Positions 6,931 through 13,478 of a stretch of DNA of 25,867 nucleotides are shown in pieces. The position numbers and the translations under genes were made by a program. Origin of the DNA: an uncultured Bacilli bacterium (GTDB taxonomy: Bacteria; Bacillota_I; Bacilli_A; RF39; UBA660); NCBI GenBank assembly GCA_947629195.1, contig CANRCS010000003.1, positions 1 to 25,867 on the forward strand, read 5' to 3'. The notes under the pieces are model-generated. The model was given only the letters and a program-made list of their open reading frames with translations. It did not search any database and was not told the DNA's origin. Position 1 is the stretch's first letter; every line of letters begins with the position of its first letter.

Positions 6931-7806
6931 ATGTATATATTTACAATGATTGTAAATCAAAATGATAAGTTATTAAATTATTTAATAAATAACATAAAAG
7001 ATAAATCTAAAAATAATATTAAATCACTTCTTACAAATAAATGTATTGCAATAAATAATATTATAGTTAGTAAATTTGATTATAAATTAAAAACAGGTGA
7101 TAAAATTTCTATATATAATAAGCAGATAAGAGATAAATCATATAAAATACCAATTAATATTTTATATGAAGATAAAAATATAATAGTCATAGATAAACCA
7201 GCAGGTTTATTATCTATTTCAACACCTAAAGAAAAAAATATCACTGCATATCATATCGTGATGAATTATTTAAAAAGTAAAAATAAGAATACAAATATTT
7301 TTATAATACATAGATTAGATAGAGATACATCAGGTGTTTTAATGTTTGCTAAAAATGAGAAGGTAAAACATCTTTATCAGGATAATTGGAATAATATAGT
7401 TAAAAAAAGAGAATACATTGGTATAGTAGAAGGAAAAGTTAAAGATAAAGTTAAAACAATTAAATCGAATTTAATAGAAGATAATTTTAATATAGTACAT
7501 TCAACAAACAAAAAATGTGGAAAAGAAGCAATTACACATTATAAACTATTAAGATCAAATAAAAAATATTCACTTTTGGAAATAAATATAGATACAGGAA
7601 GAAAAAATCAAATAAGAGTACACATGAATGAAGAAAAAACACCAATTATTGGTGATAAAAAATATTATTCTAAAACAAATCCAATTAAAAGATTAGGACT
7701 TCATGCATATAAATTACAACTTGAAAATCCAATGACTAATGAAATATTAACTTTTATATCACCAATACCTTATGAATTTTTTGAACTATTTAAAAGGAAT
7801 GACTAA
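6931..7806 (+). CDS. RluA-family RNA pseudouridine synthase
   Basis: This enzyme isomerises uridine to pseudouridine in rRNA or tRNA. It is 291 residues. An S4-like RNA-binding domain spans about residues 6-65 (LLNYLINN, then LKTGDKI). The catalytic domain starts at ILYEDKNIIVIDKPAGLL (77-94), with HRLDRDTSG at 127-135 (D130 is the expected nucleophile) and a later GRKNQIRVHM. It most resembles RluD-type enzymes; the target uridine cannot be told. ATG 6931 is preferred over ATG 6946 because AAGGTG (6917-6922) is well spaced for it. A 17-bp palindrome lies inside codons 4-9. The next gene starts 2 bases after the stop. Confidence 0.9.
   Translation: MYIFTMIVNQNDKLLNYLINNIKDKSKNNIKSLLTNKCIAINNIIVSKFDYKLKTGDKISIYNKQIRDKSYKIPINILYEDKNIIVIDKPAGLLSISTPKEKNITAYHIVMNYLKSKNKNTNIFIIHRLDRDTSGVLMFAKNEKVKHLYQDNWNNIVKKREYIGIVEGKVKDKVKTIKSNLIEDNFNIVHSTNKKCGKEAITHYKLLRSNKKYSLLEINIDTGRKNQIRVHMNEEKTPIIGDKKYYSKTNPIKRLGLHAYKLQLENPMTNEILTFISPIPYEFFELFKRND
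6940..6956. promoter_or_regulatory. Operator-like site B (perfect 8-1-8 palindrome)
   Basis: TTTACAAT-G-ATTGTAAA lies just inside the pseudouridine synthase coding region. The AATnATT centre resembles Fur/PerR/Zur-type boxes (family knowledge). Its left 13 bases are also an exact inverted copy of 6878-6890, so an RNA hairpin enclosing the SD and start codon is possible as well. Confidence 0.4.
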
Positions 7807-7808
7807 AT

Positions 7809-9539
7809 ATGATAAATGAAATATTAAAAGAATTAAAAATAAACAAAACAACACTATATAATATATTCTTATCTATAATTTCCTATTTTGGAATAATATT
7901 ATATTATGGAATATCTAACACTTTAGGATTTAGTATATTTTTTCTTTTAGGATATATCGCACTTTTAATATTTTTTCTTAAAGGTAGAATAAATATAGAG
8001 AAAGTTGAGAAAAAATTTTCTATTGTACTTGGGCTATTAATAACAATTATTTTAGTAGTTGGTAAAATGGTTAACAATGTAATATTAGATGATGTTCAAA
8101 TAATTTTTACACTAAAAAATATAGTTATATCTATTATAGAAATTATTTGTATTTTTCCATTAATATATAGATTACTTAATTACTTTTATTATTATTTTAC
8201 TAAAATAAATTTAATTTCTAATAATAAAAGAAAAAATATTAATAAATTTTTTATAGTTTCATGGATAATAATATTTATATTTTACTTTATATATTTTATA
8301 GTTTATTTTCCTGGTAAATTAACATATGACTCTAATTTGCAAATAGAGTGGATTAAAAATGGAATATTTTCAGATTGGCATCCATTTTTACATACACAGT
8401 TAGTCTCAATATTTTATAATATTGGAAATAATATTTTTCATTCAGAAAATATTGGGATTGCAATATATATTTTATTTCAAATGATAATTATGTCATTATT
8501 ATTTGCTTATGTTTGTAGATACTTATATAAAAAGCAAATTGATATTAGAATATGTTTACTTGTTCTTATTTGTTATGCAATACTTCCACAGTATACTCAT
8601 TATAGTATTACGTTATGGAAAGATGTATTGTTTGGAGGAGCGTTTGTATTAATACTTATTTCTTTAATAGAATTTTCAAATAATAAATTTAATAAATCAC
8701 AAATTATATTATTCACTTTAGGATTATTAATGATGTTATTTTTTAGAAATAATGGAATATATATAGTATTATTTATGATACCATTTATACTTTACACATT
8801 TAGAAAAAAAATTAGAATTTTTTTACCCTTAATGTTAAGTATTATAACAATATATTTCATAGTAAAAGAACCAATATATAATTTTATAGGTGTCGTAAAA
8901 ACAAATAGTGTAGAAGCACTATCAATTCCATTGCAACAAATATCAAGAGTTATATCCTTAGAAAAGGATATTGATGAAAAAGATTTAAAATATTTAAATT
9001 CTATAATTGATACTTCTAAAATAAAGGAAAATTACACACCATATATTTCTGACCCAATAAAAAATATGATTGATAGAAATAGAATAGAGAAAACGAAATC
9101 AGAACTAATTAGTGTATGGTCAAGACTTTTAGTTAAATATCCACAAATCTATGTTGAAGCTTATCTTTCACAAACACTAGGTTATTGGTATACTGATGTA
9201 GATTATTGGGTTACTTCAAATTCTAATCAAAAAGATAATATAGTATACAAAGTATTTGATTTAACAGCAAGCAATAATATACCATTTTCAAATTTATGTT
9301 GGAGTATTGGATTAGGATTTATAATAACATTATTAAGTTTTACATTGTCTATATGTAGAAAGAATAAAAAATCAATATGTTACATTCCTTTTCTTGGTTT
9401 ATGGTTAACCATGATGATTGCATCTCCAGTATTTGCAGAGTATAGATACGTATATGGACTTTTCACTTGTATGCCACTTATTATATTAGTTCCATTTTTA
9501 AATTCAAAAATATCAATAAATAAAAATAATAGTTTATAA
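7809..9539 (+). CDS. Polytopic membrane protein, DUF6020-like
   Basis: A 576-residue protein with about a dozen hydrophobic helices across its length and short charged loops. A conserved outside loop after about residue 175 reads KLTYDSNLQIEWI...SDWHPFLHTQLVS. Later segments ITLWKDVLFGGAFVL and FAEYRYVYGL match the pattern I know for DUF6020-type proteins. These resemble GT-C-fold membrane glycosyltransferases in layout, with an acidic/His loop after the first helices; a glycosyltransfer role is inference only. It starts 2 bases after the pseudouridine synthase stop, with SD AAAAGG inside that gene. A decayed copy of its C-terminal coding sequence lies at 9931-9984. Confidence 0.75.
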   Translation: MINEILKELKINKTTLYNIFLSIISYFGIILYYGISNTLGFSIFFLLGYIALLIFFLKGRINIEKVEKKFSIVLGLLITIILVVGKMVNNVILDDVQIIFTLKNIVISIIEIICIFPLIYRLLNYFYYYFTKINLISNNKRKNINKFFIVSWIIIFIFYFIYFIVYFPGKLTYDSNLQIEWIKNGIFSDWHPFLHTQLVSIFYNIGNNIFHSENIGIAIYILFQMIIMSLLFAYVCRYLYKKQIDIRICLLVLICYAILPQYTHYSITLWKDVLFGGAFVLILISLIEFSNNKFNKSQIILFTLGLLMMLFFRNNGIYIVLFMIPFILYTFRKKIRIFLPLMLSIITIYFIVKEPIYNFIGVVKTNSVEALSIPLQQISRVISLEKDIDEKDLKYLNSIIDTSKIKENYTPYISDPIKNMIDRNRIEKTKSELISVWSRLLVKYPQIYVEAYLSQTLGYWYTDVDYWVTSNSNQKDNIVYKVFDLTASNNIPFSNLCWSIGLGFIITLLSFTLSICRKNKKSICYIPFLGLWLTMMIASPVFAEYRYVYGLFTCMPLIILVPFLNSKISINKNNSL

Positions 9540-9565
9540 ATACAATTAGAAGGGAAGAAATAAAT

Positions 9566-9907
9566 ATGGAATATGAAATGAAATTACAACCTAATCATTA
9601 TAATTTTATACTTAATGGTACAAAAAGAATTGAAATTAGACTTAATGATGAAAAAAGACAACAAATTAAAATTGGAAGTACTATCAAATTTTTAAAAGAA
9701 CCAGAATTAAATGAATCTTTTAAAGCAAAAGTTGTTGGTTTATTAAGATATAATACTTTTGAAGATATGTTTAAAGATTTTGATATATCTATTTTATCAG
9801 ATAAATCAATGACTAAAGATGAATTAATTAATGATCTAGAACAATTTTATTCAAAAGAAAAACAAAATAAATATGGGGTTTTGGGAATAAGAATTGAACT
9901 AATATAA
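9566..9907 (+). CDS. ASCH-domain protein
   Basis: A 113-residue, single-domain protein. The opening MKLQPNHYNFILNGTKRIEI, followed by RLNDEKR, IKIGSTIKF and a final GVLGIRIEL, is the usual ASCH (PUA-like beta-barrel) pattern. Family knowledge: ASCH domains bind RNA or modified nucleosides, and some small ones hydrolyse N4-acetylcytidine. The K-x-IE-x-R signature (KRIEIR) near residue 20 is present. SD AGGGAAG is at 9551-9557. It lies 26 bp after the DUF6020-like gene and probably closes that operon. The function in this organism is not shown by context. Confidence 0.8.
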   Translation: MEYEMKLQPNHYNFILNGTKRIEIRLNDEKRQQIKIGSTIKFLKEPELNESFKAKVVGLLRYNTFEDMFKDFDISILSDKSMTKDELINDLEQFYSKEKQNKYGVLGIRIELI

Positions 9908-9930
9908 AATGTTAAAATTACTACATACGA

Positions 9931-9984
9931 CAAAATCAATATGATACATTTTTTCGGTTTATTATTAACTATGATGATTGCATT
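9931..9984 (+). pseudogene. Decayed fragment of the DUF6020-like gene
   Basis: This non-coding stretch aligns with 9368-9425 inside the DUF6020-like gene. Shared blocks include AAAATCAATATG, ACATT, GGTTTAT and ATGATGATTGCAT. In the fragment the Cys codon TGT has become TGA and four bases are lost, so the frame is broken. Read in shifted frame it still spells FFGLLLTMMIA against the intact FLGLWLTMMIA. It looks like the remnant of a tandem paralog, with the ASCH gene now between the two. Confidence 0.65.
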
Positions 9985-9987
9985 ATT

Positions 9988-10020
9988 AAATTGACCAGCA
10001 TAATTTTTAGTGGTCAATTT
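9988..10020. terminator. Hairpin, probable terminator of the 6931-9907 operon
   Basis: A perfect 10-bp stem, AAATTGACCA / TGGTCAATTT (9988-9997 with 10011-10020). The T-tract is short on both strands, so termination may be weak. Confidence 0.55.
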
Positions 10021-10062
10021 AACTTTTCAATTGAATAAATTTAAAAAAAAATATTAAAATTG

Positions 10063-10092
10063 TTGAAATATATAATAAAAATTTTATATAAT
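10063..10092 (+). promoter_or_regulatory. Promoter within the 9908-10589 gap
   Basis: -35 TTGAAA (10063-10068) and -10 TATAAT (10087-10092) have an 18-bp spacer. Predicted start near 10099, immediately before a strong terminator. Confidence 0.5.
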
Positions 10093-10107
10093 TAGTCTAG
10101 GTTCAGT

Positions 10108-10138
10108 GTCTAGTAAGTTATTCTTACTAGGCCTTTTT
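10108..10138 (+). terminator. Strong terminator directly after a promoter
   Basis: A 10-bp stem, GTCTAGTAAG / CTTACTAGGC (one T-G pair, loop TTATT), is followed by TTTTT. It would cut the transcript to about 40 nt. TAGGTT (10098-10103) and AACCTA (10140-10145) flank the hairpin and could pair around it. Confidence 0.65.
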
Positions 10139-10250
10139 AAACCTAAATTCAAAAATCTTACTAAACTTTGTGTTTATGATAGAGTAATAAACAATAAAAA
10201 GACATGAGAAATATTTATAAATGATTATAACTAATTTAGGGGGTACTAAG

Positions 10251-10363
10251 ATGTCAAAATATTAGATTCTTTAATTTCCAACAAATCAAATGTCTATTGT
10301 AAAGAGGATTTAATAAGGCATATGAACTTGCCAATCGATTATATAAAGTTAAGACAAATATAA
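10251..10363 (+). pseudogene. Frameshifted small ORF remnant
   Basis: A strong SD-like AGGGGG (10239-10244) precedes ATG 10251, but the frame stops after MSKY. One base further on, a frame without a start codon (10262-10363) reads LDSLISNKSNVYC, then KEDLIRHMNLPIDYIKLRQI and a stop. A one-base loss after ATGTCAAA would explain this: restored, the start would read MSKILDSL. The composition looks protein-like, perhaps a small helix-turn-helix, but I do not recognise it. A terminator overlaps its stop, so it was once a small independent unit. Confidence 0.45.
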
Positions 10364-10384
10364 AAAATATTTGTTGTTTTTTTT
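10354..10384 (+). terminator. Terminator after the small ORF remnant
   Basis: The stem ACAAATAT / ATATTTGT (10354-10361 with 10367-10374), loop AAAAA, runs into GTTTTTTTT. It sits just upstream of the NAD operon promoter and insulates it. Confidence 0.65.
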
Positions 10385-10391
10385 AAAAGTG

Positions 10392-10420
10392 TTGACACAA
10401 TAAAATGTTTTTAATATAAT
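10392..10420 (+). promoter_or_regulatory. Main promoter of the NAD salvage operon
   Basis: Perfect consensus: -35 TTGACA (10392-10397), 17-bp spacer, -10 TATAAT (10415-10420). It is followed by a ~160-nt leader. A consensus promoter of this strength normally needs a repressor, in line with the repeated operator-like motif that overlaps it. Confidence 0.8.
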
Positions 10421-10563
10421 GTTAATAACAACACACCTAATAGAATATAAATTAGTAGGTGATATATTTTTAAAACATGTTATTAACAAAATGTTATAAA
10501 CATATAATATTAATATATTGCTACACTATAAAATTATTTTTTTAGAAGTTGTTATTAATAAAA
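10419..10563. promoter_or_regulatory. Repeated operator-like motif ATGTTAwTAACA (candidate NrtR sites)
   Basis: Four related sites are seen: ATGTTAATAACA at 10419-10430, overlapping the -10 and transcription start; ATGTTATTAACA at 10477-10488; ATGTTATAAACAT at 10491-10503; and a weaker TTGTTATTAATAAAA at 10549-10563. The first two carry the palindrome GTTA-w-TAAC. Between sites 1 and 2, a CACCTA / TAGGTG hairpin (10434-10439 with 10456-10461) is followed by ATATATTTTT. That these bind NrtR is inference from position and gene content. Confidence 0.45.
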
Positions 10564-10589
10564 TATTAATAAGAAAGGAAACGATTAAA

Positions 10590-11183
10590 ATGGGTAAAAT
10601 TAAAAATTTTAAAATCTACAAAAAAGCATTAATAATTGTAGATATGGTTAATGGATTTGTAAGGGAAGGAGTTTTACATGATGATAAAATATCAAATATA
10701 ATTCCAAGGCAAATAGAATTAATAAAAGAAAATAAAATGGAAGGAGCATTAATTATCTTTATAAAAGATACACATGATGAAAACTCAGTAGAATTTGAAA
10801 GATTTGGTGGTACTAAACATTGCATTAAGAAAACATCTGAAGCAGAACTTGTTAATGAGTTAAAAGAATTTGAATATGATAATGATACTATTTCTATTGA
10901 AAAAAACTCAACAAGTTTTATGGAAGCAGAAAAATTTAGAAAAGTGATTGATGAAGCAAGTAATATAAAAGAAGTTGATATAGTAGGATGTTGTACTGAT
11001 ATTTGTGTAGTCAATGGAAGTATGGGACTTTCAAATCACTTTAATGAACAAAATCGTGATGTAAAAATTAAAGTACATAAAGATGCAATCGCAACTTATA
11101 ATGAAGAAAATAGAAAAGAATATGTTGATGCTGCATGCTTGCTTATGGAACAACAAGGTATTCAATTAGTTAAAAAAAGATAA
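10590..11183 (+). CDS. pncA: Nicotinamidase (isochorismatase-like cysteine hydrolase)
   Basis: Converts nicotinamide to nicotinate and ammonia, the entry step of the operon. From ATG 10590 it is 197 residues, usual for PncA. The catalytic triad is visible: D18 in ALIIVDMVNGF, K105 in IEKNST and nucleophile C139 in CTDICVV. Metal ligands fit D60 and H62 (KDTH) and H77 (TKHC). The start is set by AAAGGAA at 10574-10580; an in-frame TTG at 10518 lies in the untranslated leader and has no SD. Isochorismatase-fold enzymes vary in substrate, but the neighbouring nicotinate phosphoribosyltransferase makes nicotinamidase the best call. The stop overlaps the next gene's SD region. Confidence 0.87.
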   Translation: MGKIKNFKIYKKALIIVDMVNGFVREGVLHDDKISNIIPRQIELIKENKMEGALIIFIKDTHDENSVEFERFGGTKHCIKKTSEAELVNELKEFEYDNDTISIEKNSTSFMEAEKFRKVIDEASNIKEVDIVGCCTDICVVNGSMGLSNHFNEQNRDVKIKVHKDAIATYNEENRKEYVDAACLLMEQQGIQLVKKR

Positions 11184-11197
11184 TGGAGGATATAGAT

Positions 11198-12793
11198 ATG
11201 AAAAATGATAAAATGAGAAATATGGATATAAAATATCAAGTGACAATTAAGGATATTGACCCTATGACTGATAGAAAGATAAAAGAAGAAATTGCTAAAA
11301 TATTAAAAGAAAATGGATATGAAAATTCTACAGTTGAATATGATACACACAATATGACAATGATGACAGATTTTTATGAAATGACAATGGGTCAAGTTAA
11401 TTATAAATTTAAAGAATACGATAAAATAGATTACTATGATGGTTTCTTTAGAAAAGAACCACTTAATTCAGGATATGGTATAGTTGGTGGACTAGATAAA
11501 TTTATTAAATATATAAAAGAATTTCATTTTACAGATGAAGATATTGAATTTTTAAGAGAAAAAACAGATTTAGATGATGATTTCCTAGATTACCTAAGAC
11601 ACTTACAATTTACAGGAGATGTATGGGCTATGCCAGATGGTACACCAATTTTTAGAAATGAACCATTTATAACAGTAAGAGCGCCACGTATCCAATGTAA
11701 ATTAATCGAAACTGCTATGCTTTCTATTTATAATGCAAATATTGGATATTCAACTGCCGCTACTAAAATTACTAATGCAGCAGGAGATGTACCAGTAATG
11801 GCTTTTGGAGCACGTCGTGCATATGGATCAGAAGCAGCAGTTGATGCAGATTACTATGCAATGATGGCAGGATGTATGGGAACTTCAAATGTAAAAGCAG
11901 CTAAGGAAACAAATACAAAACCACTTGGTACTATGGCACATTCTGGAGTAATGGAAGCACATAGTGAAAAAGAAGCATTTAAAAAATATGGAGAAGCATT
12001 CCCTAATAGTACAACACTTTTAGTTGACACTTATGATACGTTAAATGGTACACAAAATGCTGTTGACGTATGTAAAGAAAATAGAATTGAACTTAAAGGC
12101 ATAAGAATTGATAGTGGTGATTTAGCATATTTATCAAAAGAAGCAAAGAAAATTATGGAAAGAGATTTTCCAAATGCTAAAGTTTGTTTATCAAATGGAC
12201 TAACTGCTGAAACTATTGAAACTTTGAAAAATCAAGGTGCAATAATGGACTCATTAGGAGTAGGAGATAACATATCTTCTCCAGATAAAAGAGTTGGAGC
12301 CGTATATAAATTAAGTGCTACTGAAGAAGATGGAAAAATTATTCCAAAAATTAAAGTTAGTGGTGATTCAATAAAAACAACTAATCCTGGATTTAAAAAA
12401 GTATATCGTTTCTATGATAAAACAACAGGATATGCATTAGGTGATGTAATTGCTATGGCAGATGAAATAATTCCAAAAGATAAATACACATTAGTTTGTG
12501 ATACTGAACCATGGAAGAAAACAAAACTAGAAAATTATGAAGTTAGAGAATTACACGTACCAATATTTAAAAATGGTGAAGTTGTATATAAAACTCCAAC
12601 ACTAAAAGAAAAATATGAATATTTCAAAAAAGAAATAGAAACATTATATCCAGAAGTTAAAAGAAGTGCAAAACCACATAAATATTATGTTGATTTAAGT
12701 GATAAATTAAGAGAATTAAAATTACAACTTATCGAAAATGTTCAAAAAGAAAATGAAAATAATAGGGCAAAACAAAAAAGACTTGGTGAATAA
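11198..12793 (+). CDS. pncB: Nicotinate phosphoribosyltransferase
   Basis: Joins nicotinate and PRPP (with ATP) to give NaMN, the Preiss-Handler step. It is 531 residues from ATG 11198. The ATG at 11183 is rejected because GGAGGA (11185-11190) is the SD for 11198. Family motifs: MMTDFYEMTMGQ (55-66), GFFRKEP (82-88), FGARRAYG (203-210), catalytic H248 in GTMAHSGVMEAH, and IRIDSGD and GVGDNISS further on. The first ~50 residues, before TDFYE, are a charged extension longer than the usual start. Its PRPP supplier is encoded three genes later. Confidence 0.94.
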   Translation: MKNDKMRNMDIKYQVTIKDIDPMTDRKIKEEIAKILKENGYENSTVEYDTHNMTMMTDFYEMTMGQVNYKFKEYDKIDYYDGFFRKEPLNSGYGIVGGLDKFIKYIKEFHFTDEDIEFLREKTDLDDDFLDYLRHLQFTGDVWAMPDGTPIFRNEPFITVRAPRIQCKLIETAMLSIYNANIGYSTAATKITNAAGDVPVMAFGARRAYGSEAAVDADYYAMMAGCMGTSNVKAAKETNTKPLGTMAHSGVMEAHSEKEAFKKYGEAFPNSTTLLVDTYDTLNGTQNAVDVCKENRIELKGIRIDSGDLAYLSKEAKKIMERDFPNAKVCLSNGLTAETIETLKNQGAIMDSLGVGDNISSPDKRVGAVYKLSATEEDGKIIPKIKVSGDSIKTTNPGFKKVYRFYDKTTGYALGDVIAMADEIIPKDKYTLVCDTEPWKKTKLENYEVRELHVPIFKNGEVVYKTPTLKEKYEYFKKEIETLYPEVKRSAKPHKYYVDLSDKLRELKLQLIENVQKENENNRAKQKRLGE

Positions 12794-12796
12794 TTA

Positions 12797-13417
12797 ATGA
12801 GAAAAGAAAAACTAGAAGAACTTAAAAGTTATATTGAAGAATTTAAAACAATAAGAACAGAATCGATAAATAATAAAGAATCTGGATTAAAGGAAGATAA
12901 AAGTTTTCTAAAAATTGAAAAAAATAAATACTATTTAAATAATGGTAAATCTATAATTAGAGAAAAATTGATTAAAAATAATAATGATGGTAGTGCAGCA
13001 ATAATCTTACCTGTAACTAAAGATAATAATACATTACTTATAGTTGAACCAAGAGTTTTAACAAAACTTGGAGTAGGAGTAGGATTTCCTGCAGGATACA
13101 TAGAAAAAAATGAAAGTCCTAATGTTGCTGCACTAAGAGAATTAAGAGAAGAAACAGGATACGTTCCACAGTCGATTAACGATTTAAAATTACTTGCTAC
13201 TTTTTATCAAGATGAAGGATGTTCTAAAGCATTAAATCATGTGTTTTTAGCCCTTAACTGTGAAAAGAAATTTAATCAAAAATTAGATGAGAGTGAATAC
13301 ATAAAATATTTTGAATGTACATATGATGAAGCTTTAGAACTAGTAGATATGGGATATATATGTGGAGCAAATTCTATTATCGCACTAGAAAAATCAAAGA
13401 AATTTATTAAAAAATAA
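12797..13417 (+). CDS. Nudix hydrolase, ADP-ribose pyrophosphatase-like
   Basis: A 206-residue protein with an intact Nudix box, G-x5-E-x7-RELREETGY, at residues 100-122. The preceding GVGVGFPAGYIEKNE and the ~60-residue N-terminal region before the core resemble ADP-ribose pyrophosphatases (NudF-type). These split ADP-ribose into AMP and ribose-5-phosphate. The start at 12797 is 3 bases after the pncB stop, with GGTGAA (12785-12790) as a modest SD, so translation is likely coupled. Within an NAD operon that also encodes PRPP synthetase and is near an ADP-ribosylglycohydrolase, an ADP-ribose substrate is the simplest reading. NADH or NaAD pyrophosphatase remain alternatives. Confidence 0.82.
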   Translation: MRKEKLEELKSYIEEFKTIRTESINNKESGLKEDKSFLKIEKNKYYLNNGKSIIREKLIKNNNDGSAAIILPVTKDNNTLLIVEPRVLTKLGVGVGFPAGYIEKNESPNVAALRELREETGYVPQSINDLKLLATFYQDEGCSKALNHVFLALNCEKKFNQKLDESEYIKYFECTYDEALELVDMGYICGANSIIALEKSKKFIKK

Positions 13418-13428
13418 TTAAGAAATAC

Positions 13429-13457
13429 ATAGTTTTTATATATAAATGTGAAACTAT
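13429..13457. other. Small hairpin before nadE
   Basis: ATAGTTT / AAACTAT (13429-13435 with 13451-13457) lies in the 61-bp gap just upstream of the nadE SD (AAGGAG, 13464-13469). It has no T-run. It may be an mRNA stability or processing element, or chance in AT-rich DNA. Confidence 0.25.
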
Positions 13458-13478
13458 TATACAAAGGAGATAGATAAA

